DNA of 64,000 nucleotides from Zygaena filipendulae (lineage: Eukaryota > Arthropoda > Insecta > Lepidoptera > Zygaenidae): the NCBI GenBank assembly GCA_907165275.2, contig OU015662.1, forward strand, positions 4,533,501 through 4,597,500, written 5' to 3'. Below, piece by piece: positions 49,223 to 61,375 of the stretch. The notes under the pieces were generated by a model that was given only the letters and a program-made list of their open reading frames with translations, was not told where the DNA came from and ran no database searches. The translations under genes and the position numbers were made by a program. Every line of letters starts with the position of its first letter. The first letter of the stretch is position 1.

Positions 49223-52200
49223 ATATATTTTTCAAAATTAGGTTTGTTTAAAAAATAAAAAATCAAATAAAGTTATATTAGATACGTTTATACGTACTTA
49301 CAAAGTATTGTAGTTACAAATGATACATGCCCCCATGTATATATGCCCCCTAACTCAGAAATAAACAATTTTATTTATTTATCCACAAAGTAGCAATAGC
49401 AGCATGAATTTTCTCAACATATAGTTTTTGCAATTTCACATTGTACATGTTGCAAAGGAAATTTAGGCACAAATCTCGCAGGAGATCAACTTAAATCGTA
49501 CACTAGACACATTTAGTTGCTTTATATCTATGTCTTGATCCTTTGGGACTCCGACCGTATAAGGATTAGGAATTCGCGAGGATTTGCTTATAGGGGGAAA
49601 GACGGGAGAAAATTGAGAATTGTTTCCTCTAGCACACATTGAACAGGGCTCTCTACCGTGAAACGAAATTGTTTGCAAACACGATGAAAGCTTAATGAAA
49701 TTTGGACGAATTAATTGATCTTTCGCCTCTTTAGTTCTTATAGCTACGTGTACAGAGCGAGTTGTTTATTTTGAGCTAATTTGTACTCTTTTTTTGTTCG
49801 TACCTATGTAACGTAATTTTTTTTTCTTTTCATGATTAGGTACGGATCTCTAATATCTAAATTAGAAATATGATTAAGTAGATATAATAATTATAAAAAT
49901 AGAAGGAGGAGGTAATATCTGGAACTACGGAAACGATTCTAAAAATATTTCTATAATAGAAAGCTACAATATTCCTATGTACAGTCAGCAGCAGCAATAT
50001 GTAATCTTTGGTCACTCTTTGAACTTTATGACTATTGCAATAAGACTATAACTGTCACATAATATTTAAAATAGGATACTATTTATTCCGGTAAAAAGGA
50101 TTCCCGAAAGATCTTTATAGATTCAACCGAATAAAACCACCGGCATTAGGTACTGATTATATTTTTATATCATGATCTGATATGGTACAAAGTCCCAATT
50201 ACGTTTGGATAATGTTTCCTATTTGATTAAAGTGATGGCAATGATAATAAACATTTTATTGGGCACTTCCATACATTATGAGTAGTATTGGTGCTCGTAT
50301 CTTCTTATAGTCAGTTCTAATTATCTTTGTTTTATTGTAACTAATACAGCCATAAATAGGTTTTTCGCTAGTTACTATTTTGATCTTGGGTTTATTGATC
50401 TTATTAAGAAATGGAACAGACATAACTTCTATACTTAAAAAGTGGTGTATTTTAATAAATATTGCATTTTTTTTAATTTGAAATTTAGCAAAATAAACGC
50501 AAAAGTAAACAATTTTTAAGTCATTAGTCAGTTTTACAAAGAAATGAGCTGAGGGTCTTGTAAATAAAAGACCCTCCGAATATCTACTTTCACATAGAAT
50601 TTAGTTGTACAAAGCAAAACCTTTTAAAAATGGAAAGGGATATAACAGAGAATTTTTAATAACAAAGCTACAATGTCATCAACAAAATTCTTTTCAACGC
50701 CATAAACAAAATTAAGAAAAAAAGAAGCAAAGCTTTTACTTTCGTCCATCACAATGTACATTTACCGCTGCTTCTTGGGAAGGACCTTTTTGTACAATTA
50801 TTCCGGGTAATTTATGATGTTGTTGATAGTAAACGAAAGGCCGAAATTGAACCAAATTTGCATACAAGGGATGCTTAAATCGAAACAATGGTAGAACAAT
50901 GCGGGCAACCTTTGTTGGGACTGGTTGTTTTTCTTTTTCTTTTTTTTTATTTAACAGATGACTCATTTAAAATCGAAAGTTTTGCTTACAGAGCATTGCG
51001 TTGCATTATATATAGAGCATTTTCGGTTTCATGTACTGGAAGTAATCTTTAAATTTAGCAAAGCATTTCTAACAGTTGTTTTGGTTAGGCCTATTACCAA
51101 ATACATTTCATCTGAAATACGTAAGTATGGGTTTAGAACAACTGGTCTAGATTAGATTACTTTCACACTTTACAGAACCAATAAAACATAGATGTTATTT
51201 ATTTTAACACATTACTAACAGATTCACAAACATGTATAAAAAGTCCTTTCTTGTAGAATTTTGCAGGTTTCTTAACATTATTTAAAAAAGAAAAATATTA
51301 ATGTTTCTTTTTGAAATTTTAAAATATTCAAGTATCTGAAGAATGTAAGAAAAATTATCATACATATTAAATAATAAATATCCTCTAAAACTTTAGATAA
51401 TCGCCGATTGTTCATTATAATGTTTTGTGTTACACGTATTTGTGGTAAGTAAATTATAACTTCCCTATTCAGGTATGCTTAATGACTTAATTTGTATATG
51501 CAAAACGAAATAGAGTTGTGTTTACTTTAGCAACTAAAAACGCTCGATCGCTTCTCTGTCAAGACTTCGTTGGCCATCCCGGTCCCATGAAGGATTTCAA
51601 AGCGATCGTAAACGAAAGTTTGATCCTGGTAATATCATAAATATTTATCGCCTATAATACAAACTAACTTCCCTTACCTTGTTATAAATAGCAGTTTTTT
51701 TATGACAGCCACCCGTTAAATGACCTAACAATAGAATTTTATGAGTTAGGATGGCGGCTAGTAGAAAATAACGTAATACCAAGAAATACTGTAAGTAAAT
51801 CTATTAAAGAAAAAAAAAATTAAGTAACATAAGAGTTAAATTATTTCACATCACACAAAAACGGAAAGCGATTTTTGGTGTACAAAGTGCTGTAGAAAAT
51901 ATAGCACTTTTCCGAACATCTAATGGAAGGCTATTATCTTAAAATCGTTTGCGAGTGAATAAAATTTACTGTGAAAATTTTTGGAAAGCGCGGCGGTTAG
52001 GACTTATCTTTATGTACATTTTTTATGTGTTTTCAGCCCAAAATGTTATCGGACCACAGCTAAAAAAGGCCTTTAATGTGGTGTCCTTTAGCTATGTTAT
52101 CACAAAAATTGTACCTACTTTCGGACGAACTTCGGAGAGTTATTGCAGTTTCGTGGTCTGCCAGGGCAATAAAGAAAAATTATAAACAAAAGAATTTTTG

Positions 52201-54240
52201 TACGGATAATGTCCAAATTATTATTAATAGTGTCTCTTGAAGCTTAATGTAGGAAAGTTAAAATTATGGAAACATTAGTAAAAAAAAATCGAACATTTTA
52301 TTTACAAGTTACCTACTTTATGTTAAAAGATGAAATTTTACTAGACACAATAAAAAAAAAAATTGTAAAACCAAACAAAGTTTGCTACGTTTTACTAGAA
52401 TATAATTCTATTGCCTTAGGCTAAAGGAGCAAGTAATTTCATCTAGTACTTAATCTTTAAATAGCCATACCTCTCTCATATGATGCATGTAGGTAGAAGC
52501 TGGATCTTGTTGAGAAAAACAAGATACCACAAGCTATTACACGCTTTACATCGTAAATAATCTGCCTTGGCGCTGTAAATAAATAAAGCTTATAGACCGT
52601 TGCGAGAGGTCCTATCTGATCCGAGGTCCGAGGATGTAGAGAAAGTCGGGAAAGTGGTGTTTAAGAGGCGAGATAGGGAATAATGTAGAAGGAGCATAAG
52701 TTTTGCGGCGTGTTAAAAGATAATGAGTCGGGATTGTGCATTTTACTCACTAGCTTATAAGAAAAGAAGACGTTGGGCCAAGTCTTTATAGAGAGACACT
52801 CTCTTATCTAACATACCTCTGATCACAATGCAGAGTTAAACCGAGTTGGAACACGTTTACGCACCTAGGAAGAGCGTTTTAGGATTTGTAATTTATGTTT
52901 CCAAGGGACAAAGTTTAGAACCGAAGATTAATCTTTTGTTCCTGCTAAGATACTTGCTTGTTAAAGGTCAAACTTGCGATTTATAAAGCAGTGTTCGGTA
53001 TTAAATCTAAATTCGATTTTGTTCCTGGAATTTTAGCAAACTTCAAAGATTAAAACACGTAGGTAGGTACGTAATTCATCAAGATTATTAAAGTTTTTAT
53101 TAGGTAATTTAATATCTATAATAATCGAATAGGAAAAGTTTCGTTAATTAGTTTTTTACAAAACGATAATATCAGTATAATATATAATTTTATCCTGTCA
53201 TCACCTACTGGGTATAGTAGATTATGTGAATGAATGGAATTATTATAAAATAACATTTTTATTAAACAACTAAGGCCTAAGCAGATTATCTGTTTGTTAT
53301 AAAATTTTAATACACACAGTCACGGATAAACGAGCGTATAATTAATTCCAATAGATGTTTAATATCAAAAACAAATACACCCACTAGCGTGTCTAACTTA
53401 GCTTTATCGTTAGTTAGTTTTAGAATTTATTTTTAAAAGCAATAAAGTCTCATCCGATAATTATAGATTAACTGGGCGTTTAAGCGTTGTAAGCAAATAA
53501 ACTGAAGTCAAAAAAGGACATCAATCATACGAAACGGAGGTGTCATTAAAGGTTTTTATATTACAAAATATACGTAGTTCTTTCACTAGTGATGAGACCA
53601 CTTGTTCGTCAAACGAATAGACACCCACGTCATGTCGTACAGACGTACAAGTATGAAAAAGTTAAATGATCTGAACACGTTCACTTGTTAATGAACTAAA
53701 GCGTTGGTGGACAGGTAAATAAGCATAGGTAATAGGCACAGTTGGTCGGTTCGTCAATACTAGCTAATAGTACGGGCGCCCAAGAGGGGATTTGTGGATT
53801 TGCTAAAGCGCGTCAGATGAACATGAGGGGGTTACCTTGCACCATGTTGAGTACCTCCACTAAATATAGGCCCTCTACACTGGTGGGTGAGTCTAGAATA
53901 ACCGATCAGATTAGTAAAAAAAAAATCGATAACTTGTAATACTCGAGCGCATCAGATTAATTAATTAATTATTAATTAATTTGAGTTAATTACATGCTGA
54001 GAAGTGTGTATATGAATAATCTGACGATTTGAACGTGGCGTAAGGGAGTTAGAGGATCACAAACTTGCAAAAAAAAAACGCAACTTTGACATTCTCGAGC
54101 GTGGTTGATTTATTTTTTATTTTGAAGTAAATAACTTGAGGATAGCGGGAAAAATATAATCTGCCGATTTTCATAAGCCGAAGAAACAAAAATCGTCCTT
54201 AATGTTTAGAACGATCAGCTGCAGTGAATCATGTACCTAT
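49223..54240. other. No gene seen
   Basis: Five kilobases of anonymous sequence with open frames of 65-78 codons and no domain. 53742-53890 is GC-richer and reads MVGSSILANSTGAQEGICGF on the plus strand from a non-ATG start. It may be a repeat fragment that I cannot name. Confidence 0.4.
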
Positions 54241-54245
54241 TTATA

Positions 54246-54625
54246 TCTCTGTCTTTCCCTTTTACTTTTTCCCTGTCTCTCACTCTCTCGCACCGTCCTC
54301 ACACTACTTTTCGTCGCCTAACGTCATCACAGCATATCACGGCGCTAAACGTGTCGAATTATTAATATTTATTTTTTTGGTTGGTTAAAATACATATTAA
54401 AATAAGTTAAGGTAAGTATTACATCAAACTATAGGTTAACATTTCACTTTAATGTAATTTTTAACCGCCTTCTAAAAAGTAGCAGTTAAGGTAGTTAGGC
54501 GTAGTACTCCGCTCCGCGTCTCTCTCTCCCTTTCACTTTTTGTCTATCTCTGACTCTCTCGCACCATTCCCACGCTGCTGTCCATCGCTTATGACGCCAT
54601 TTTACTTCACAGCTCATCACAAAAC
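54246..54625 (+). repeat. Pair of diverged direct repeats, about 105 bp each, 270 bp apart
   Basis: 54246-54350 and 54516-54625 share TCTCTCNCTCTCTCGCACC, then CRTC..CGYCAT..CACAGC.TATCAC-like order. Between them, TTTTTAACCGCCTTCTAAAA at 54459 resembles the end of the family at 47433, suggesting related tandem-unit organisation. Confidence 0.45.
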
Positions 54626-55813
54626 AACAAGTTCATGTATTTCCATGTTACTATTTTTTTTATATTTTTGAAAGCCTGTAGAAGCTAAACCCACCGGCGA
54701 ATGAAAAAATATCACTATCCTTATTTTGTTTATACCTCCTAATCTTCAGAACCCAATAGGTCCCAACGACGCTCGAGTTAATCCCGAATTAGCATCGGTA
54801 TCTCCCGTACTATAAAGCTATGCACGATTGTACCAAATAGCAAAGATATAGAAAATTTTGATTTACAATATGAATTACTCATGGCCGATTTTTCGATCAA
54901 TGCAAATAAGGGCTAATCCAAGATTAATTTAAAAGATGGAGCTAGTTTTGTATAAATAGCTTATTAAAAAAATAAACAATCTCATATTAATCAGAAGCTG
55001 TGAAGGGCGGACATTTTATGGGTAATAACTGCTTCAGAATTAATATAGTTTTAATGACGTCAAAAAGAGCCTTAATATACTCATGGACCAATTTTAAACA
55101 AATATTATTTTCTTCGGATCTGGCGATTGAAAATGCAGCCCGCAATACTTGAGATTTTATCTGTTTCATTACATAATATATACTTACGTATCTATGTAAC
55201 AAACTATGATACATGAAATCAGAAGATTATTTGTTGAGACACATAGGAAAAGGAAAAAAAAAGTTCAAAAATTCTAAACAAAGACTAAGCGTATGTAAAC
55301 ATAAATTGTTTGACTTTAAGCGTAAAACAGTTTGCGTTCAAAAGCGAATTTGATCTAATCTATTGCAATTGAGAAAACGGGCTTCGAAGCAATGCATCAC
55401 CTGCCTTCCGATGCAGTAAAGATCTTGATTTCTTTTCTAATGTACCTCCCACGGTCTAACATACGTGAGTGGTCGCTACCACTTTAACATGATCTGCTCT
55501 TTTCCTAGTGGCGATTGTCAAATAAGACGGACTCGGGTCAGCGAACTGTTCCAAAGGCTCTCTTGAAACTGGTTATGCTACATCCTCAGTTGAGTAACTT
55601 GACGTTTTATAGATAAGATAGGTGGCTTCTGTCCATTTAACACCTACATTGACTACAAAAGTTTGTTGTATCCTTATTGTATTATTGTCAATAGTTTATT
55701 TTTTCAAATAGGAATATATTGTAGGTATTTACCAAATTTTCAGCCAACAAATCAATAAATATCCCTAACTATAAAAATTTTATATTTATGTTAACGTCAG
55801 TATTTTAGTATTT

Positions 55814-57499
55814 TTGTCCAAGGAGTCTGTCATAACAAAGGAAATATATTTTTGCAAATTTTCCTCGGTTGGTGCGCAATTGTGTGACCTGATCCCCAAG
55901 ACTCACCAAAATAATTCATCACTGATACTAACATATATACATGTAAAACCTAATATTATAATGACTGAGCTTGACCCATGCAGGGAAGATGAAGTAACTG
56001 CAATCATATCTAATCTAAACCAGAACACTAGCATGGGTATAGACCAGATAAACATTAAATCAATCCAATGTATTAAAAACCTTATAGATAAAAACCTCGT
56101 AAATTGCATAAATACTTGTTTTAAAGAAGGTATTTTCCCGGACAGTCTAAAGGTAGCAAAGGTAACGCCTATCTATAAGTCGGGAATTAGAACTGATCCT
56201 GGGAACTACAGACCTATATCTGTTTTACCAGTTGTTTCTAAGATCTTTGAAAAAGTCATCTACGACCGTTTGAACAATCATTTAGACAAACTTAATTTCT
56301 TAACTCCTCACCAATATGGTTTTAGAAAACAGTCAAACACATTATCTGCCACAATCGACCTTGTAACAAAAATAAAAACTAGTATGGATCAAAAACAGTA
56401 TTGTCTAGGTATTTTCATTGATTTAAAAAAGGCATTCGACACAGTTAGTCATACTCTGCTTCTACAAAAGCTTGAAAACATAGGTATCACGGAAACAGCA
56501 CACAAAATTTTTAAATCTTACTTAACACATAGATACCAAATTGTAAAGATTGGTTCTTATACTAGTGAACCCACACAAATATCATGTGGAATTCCACAAG
56601 GATCGATATTAGGACCTTTATTATTCTTGATATATGTCAACAATATATCCAACATAGGACTTACAGGACATATCACACTATACGCTGATGATACTTGTCT
56701 CTTTTATTTCGGCAGTAACCTCTTAGAACTCGCTAAAGAAGCACAAAATGATTTGCAAAAATTTAATATCTGGTGTCAAAGTAATTTATTAACGATAAAT
56801 ATTAATAAAACGTCATATATGCTATTCGCAGCAAAAAACAAAAAGATCATCCAATTCCCACCCCTTAAAATAAATGACGAAGTAATCCATCGTTCTCATG
56901 TGGAAAAATACCTTGGCCTATACCTAGATGACAAACTTAACTGGAAAGATCATATTTCTCATGTCAGGTCAAAATTAACATCTTTAAATGGAGCACTTCG
57001 CAGAATTGTTGGTTGTGTCCCGCATAAAGAACGAATGACAATATATAACTCGTTAGTTAAACCCCATCTAGAATATCTTCTGGAGGTTTGGGGATGTGCA
57101 GCCAAAACAAATCTGCAAAGTCTACAAAGGTCACAGAATAAAGTCATTAAAACACTTTTCAAGTTTGACTACCTGATGAGTACTAAAACGGTCTATGAAA
57201 AGACCAAACTTTACAATATAAACCAATTATATACCTATACGACCTGCATTCTTATAAAAAAAATTCTGACAAACAAAATACATACACAACTCACATTTAC
57301 AAAGTGCAATTACAAACATTACTTAAGAAACACGAATAAGCTAAAAATTTTTAAACATAGAACTGGATATGGACAGAAGAATATTATGTCTGAAGGAGCA
57401 CGGTTATATAATGGCCTACCAACTGAATTAAGAGAATGCAACTCTTTAAATATATTTAAAAGCAAACTTAAAATGTACATTAGTGATAAGATAACTTAA
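55814..57499 (+). CDS. LINE ORF2 fragment: reverse transcriptase, 561 codons open
   Basis: Encodes the retrotransposon reverse transcriptase that copies its own RNA at the insertion site. The frame opens at a TTG, so there is no natural start; the first ATG is at 55961. RT signatures: NYRPISVLPVVSKIFEKVI (131-149), motif A FIDLKKAFDTV with Asp 203, motif B GIPQGSILGPLLFLIYVNNI (259-278), and motif C YADDT with Asp 292-293. A thumb region with YLGLYLDDKLNW follows, then the C-terminal part ending GARLYNGLPTELRECNS..FKSKLKMY. No RNase H domain follows. The open frame over 1.7 kb with intact catalytic Asp residues suggests a fairly recent insertion. The clade (CR1 / L2 / Daphne / Kiri) cannot be fixed by eye. 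Confidence 0.92.
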   Translation: MSKESVITKEIYFCKFSSVGAQLCDLIPKTHQNNSSLILTYIHVKPNIIMTELDPCREDEVTAIISNLNQNTSMGIDQINIKSIQCIKNLIDKNLVNCINTCFKEGIFPDSLKVAKVTPIYKSGIRTDPGNYRPISVLPVVSKIFEKVIYDRLNNHLDKLNFLTPHQYGFRKQSNTLSATIDLVTKIKTSMDQKQYCLGIFIDLKKAFDTVSHTLLLQKLENIGITETAHKIFKSYLTHRYQIVKIGSYTSEPTQISCGIPQGSILGPLLFLIYVNNISNIGLTGHITLYADDTCLFYFGSNLLELAKEAQNDLQKFNIWCQSNLLTININKTSYMLFAAKNKKIIQFPPLKINDEVIHRSHVEKYLGLYLDDKLNWKDHISHVRSKLTSLNGALRRIVGCVPHKERMTIYNSLVKPHLEYLLEVWGCAAKTNLQSLQRSQNKVIKTLFKFDYLMSTKTVYEKTKLYNINQLYTYTTCILIKKILTNKIHTQLTFTKCNYKHYLRNTNKLKIFKHRTGYGQKNIMSEGARLYNGLPTELRECNSLNIFKSKLKMYISDKIT

Positions 57500-57603
57500 A
57501 TGTTCTGAATAGCTGGAACTTATTGATTTAAGTATTCAAATTCAACTCAAACTCATTGTAAGTGAACTACATTGTTCTTAATGAGTAATAAAGTTCTTTA
57601 AAC
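55814..57603 (+). mobile_element. 5'-truncated LINE, CR1/L2-like group
   Basis: Contains the ORF2 part described separately plus a short 3' UTR that ends GAGTAATAAAGTTCTTTAAA. No endonuclease domain is present upstream: an in-frame stop lies at 55772 and the sequence before it has no ORF. Target-site duplications were not identified. Confidence 0.85.
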
Positions 57604-60330
57604 CCCAAAGCTACCTTATCAAAACTAAATAACCGTTACTTCCAACAAAAAATATGATATCTTATATTATGTTATTACCAAGCCTTTTATTCCCATGCCA
57701 ATTGTGGACCGTTTCCTATTGTTTACTTGTGTTGACAAAAAGGAAAACTTTGTATTCAGTTACGTGCCTCTCTATATTTTAAAGAAGGCGTCTCTGCTAG
57801 TTGCCAAATGGTTCTTTTTAATATAGGTCGAGTCAGCATTCTTCTATTGCTAATAATATTTTGCAATATATTGCGCAATTCTTCTTCAAACTTACAATAT
57901 TTTTTAAAACCCTTATAGTGCCTACATACATGTGATATTTTTAATGTATTTTTTTATTAATATACCTATAGTTGAAATCGCTTAAGCATTATAAATTCGG
58001 CTTTGTCATTTTTGTTGAAACAATCGGCCAGTGACAATATTTTAATAAATAAATAAATAAATACCAATATATTGCAATTTGCGTATATTGCTAACAAAAC
58101 CGCTAATACCCACACACAAAGCCATGGTAACGCAAGGGATATTCGCCATAATATTCAGAAGTACCACAAAGGAATGGATTTTTCTTGTTATCTAAATTAT
58201 CTATTATCTTTTACGCCTATATGTGCCAGAGTTATACCATTCGTGTGGGTATCCTATATTAATAGCTTCTCCATGTTAGCTTGTTGTATCTGTTTAATAT
58301 TGTATTTTTCGTAGACATTGAAAAAATAAAGTCGTTACCTTACCCATATTTGAAGGCTCAATTTTGTTTACTATTTAATAGTTCTCACTTCTTTGTGCCA
58401 GTTGTGCTTTGGGTCGACGAGTCTCAATTTCATAATTTAGATTAAAAATATGGGTTTGTTTGTTTTTCTTTTCTAACTTTTAAAATCAACTTTTTGATAC
58501 TTAAAACATAGATAATTAGGTGCTACGATTTATTTACGTAAAATTTTTTAATTTAGCAAATACATATTATACTTATCGCATTAATAATAGATAAAACAGA
58601 TACGCGTGTATATGATTCGACGAATCTTTACAAACTTATCTTTTTATTACTTATTTTGTGAGTAAACTTTTTGAAGGTTTTCGAAGCCATTACCTGTTAG
58701 GTACCTACTTACGTATTAACTTATAGGCACCTATCACTCCACATTTTCAGTTAGGTGAAAATTTCTTTTACGCATTTTGGCACGAATTCGAATATGGCCA
58801 TTTATTAGGGCGCGTTGACGACATTTAAGATATCGGTATATTAGGTACTTACTTCTTATACAAAACTCGCTTGATTGAACACATGAAGGGGTAGGTATTT
58901 ACCATTTTTTTTTATTCAATTACTCATTCAAGCCCACCACGTTTGGCGGATGGATGAGTCGAGACCGACATTTTGTGACATTAGGCTCCATTGGCTTTCA
59001 ATGTCGTACCTTCAAACCAGCGGGTTTTTAAACAGATAAGCAAATGAATTGGAAGACCTTTGTGTTCCGACTACACATTAAAACGCTTTTTAGGAAAAAG
59101 ATGTATAAAGCAGAGATAGGTGTGTTAAATTTCAATTTATTTATTGATATCGTCATTCAGTTATAGATATACTTATATGCTTTCTTCTAAACCAATAGTT
59201 ATAAAGAGGTGAAGATTGTAAATTTGGATGTGGGGAACAATTGAGTCGATTCTATAACATAGTTTTTTTTTAATATTTTTATTAAAATCTACAGTATCTC
59301 ATACTTTTTAGTTGCATAGGTACCGAAATTCATGCTGGCGAAATCGCAAGGCATCAGCTTTTTGAATACACCATAGTTACGAGTAATTTCAGAATAAGGA
59401 GATAGGGTGCTTTAAATCTGATATGAAGCGTCTCTGCGGAAATCCTGAAGTTGAGTGAGCAAAACCGCACTGAGACCAGCTAGTGTTAAAGTGAAATGGT
59501 CTTTTAAGATCAATACGTGGTCCATCTTTCATCTTTATCAATAGTTTTCTAACTTCAGAAGGACTTGAGAGTTTGAGATCTTATTTGTTTTATTTATTTT
59601 ATATTTCGTTTGGGGTTACGACGACGGTATGTAGCTATTTTAGGAGTTCATGAAACCATGCAGAAAAGCTAATATTGTACTAATTAAGTATATAATTCAG
59701 TACCTCGAAAAACGGGACAATAAAAGTTAGTATCATATTAATTTGTAACTTAAACAAAACACAAACCACTAAATACAGAACAAAACGTTTACAAATACGT
59801 CGAAATGAAACGTCTTAAATTGGTTTCCACGGTACTAATTAGGTACACGTCTTAGAGGCCCACTTTCCTCTCGTAGGTACAAGGAAGGACTGTAAAATAT
59901 TTTGGCAATTAAACCACCGGTTTTATTATAGGAGTCCTCGGAGTGAAAAATTAATTAAATTTTAAGCCGTTCGGTGTTCCCCACTCGGTAGCCAAATAAA
60001 GCGCTACCGCCTCACATCTCAGTGAGCAACTAAAGATCAGCCATGTTAGATAATTTGAATGGGTTTATGCGACATGATTATGAATAGGTTCCGTTGTAAT
60101 TAGTATCCATTATGGAAAATGTGTATTACGCCACGAAGCATCTCCGTAATTTGATATTTAAATACTGTTATGTATACATTACATATAGGTATGTAGGTAT
60201 AGCCACACAGTGAAATTTTCCTATTGTTTCCTATGGACGCATTTTAAAGGCCGTCTTTAGTAGGTTTGGAATTTACACTATTTGGAATTTTACTATGGCA
60301 TTGCCCGTAATTTCCATAGTAAAATTCTAA
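57604..60330. other. No gene seen apart from degraded Helitron-like pieces
   Basis: AT-rich DNA. A 13-bp stem hairpin at about 60289-60328 (AATTTTACTATGG / CCATAGTAAAATT) precedes the truncated MITE. Confidence 0.4.
59290..59483 (+). mobile_element. Degenerate Helitron-like 3' parts
   Basis: Two successive 3'-like pieces: ATGCTGGCGAAATCGCAAGG with CATCAGC, then GCAAAACCGCACTGAGACCA ending GCTAG|T (CTAG 59480-59483). Confidence 0.4.
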
Positions 60331-60331
60331 A

Positions 60332-60455
60332 TGGACATAGATAAGCAATAGTGTGTTAACCCACACTGGAAATTTTTTGAGTTTTTTATGTTCAACTTAC
60401 TGATATTTAAACAATGTAATAAGGTAATTACATAATTAAAAAACGTTCTATAACT
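60332..60455. mobile_element. Truncated copy of the 35849 MITE (copy 2)
   Basis: Matches the left part of the copy at 35849-36094, including the terminal repeat from 60340 and the run ATTAAAAAACGTTCTATA. It has an internal deletion of about 50 bp and lacks the right terminus. It is replaced at its right side by CT/CA-rich DNA leading into a long (CA)n tract. Confidence 0.65.
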
Positions 60456-60477
60456 GTTCACTCACCCTCACTCACTC

Positions 60478-60520
60478 TCACACACACACACACAAACGCA
60501 CACATACTCACACGCGCGCT

Positions 60521-60603
<83 letters not shown>
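60478..60603. repeat. (CA)n microsatellite with (CG)n core
   Basis: CA repeats with a CGCGCGCTCGCGCGCG interruption near 60513-60530, followed by about 75 bp of pure CA. Alternating purine-pyrimidine over about 110 bp. Confidence 0.95.
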
Positions 60604-60605
<2 letters not shown>

Positions 60606-61197
60606 AAATTCTACTTTCCTTTTGCTTCACTTATTTTTGCTATTTTTTTCATTCGAATCCGTTCCGTGATGCACATTTACACAAACCGACGAACAGATAA
60701 ACAAATTTTCCTAAAATAAAATCAAAGTGGATTCTATAATTACCTATCACTCCCTTGTTAGTGTTTTAAATATTTCCATATTTTATTAATATTCTTTTTT
60801 CTGTATTTGATTGCAGTATTATAATATTTATATATTATATTTTATTATTTATTATAATTTTTTTTATTATTTTTTTTTATATTATTATTATTTTTTTTTT
60901 ATATGGATGATAATAATAAAGTTTATTTAACCACAAACAATTTTTACACAATATAACTTAAACAAACTTCAATATTGTAAACTATTTATGGGAGACTGGA
61001 GGTTAAACTATGCAATGCCTGTATATCAACCCTCCAGGTCTCCGTGCCTTAGCTTAGTACGTAATTAATGTAGTGCGTATGTAATAGTGCGGATGGGTGT
61101 GTGCGTTGGTATGTGTGTTTGTGTAAATGTGAATCTGTGCACATTTGGGAGAACTTAGGTAGCATAGTACATTTGCATAACAGTTTCATAGAACTCA

Positions 61198-61375
61198 TCT
61201 ATACTAATATTATAAAGAGGAAATATTTGATTTACTGTTTGTTTATTTGTTTGATTGTAAGGATTTAACTCAAAAACTACTGGACCGATTTCAAAAATTC
61301 TTTCACCATTAGAAAGCTACATTATCCCTGGGTAACATAGGCTATATTGTAATCCAGAATTCTCGCGGGAACTAG
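61198..61375 (+). mobile_element. Helitron-like repeat with deleted 3' hairpin
   Basis: A|TCTATACTAATATTATAAAG at the left end is canonical. ACTGGACCGATTTCAAAAAT lies inside. It ends TTCTCGCGGGAACTAG|T, with the hairpin region missing. Confidence 0.6.
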
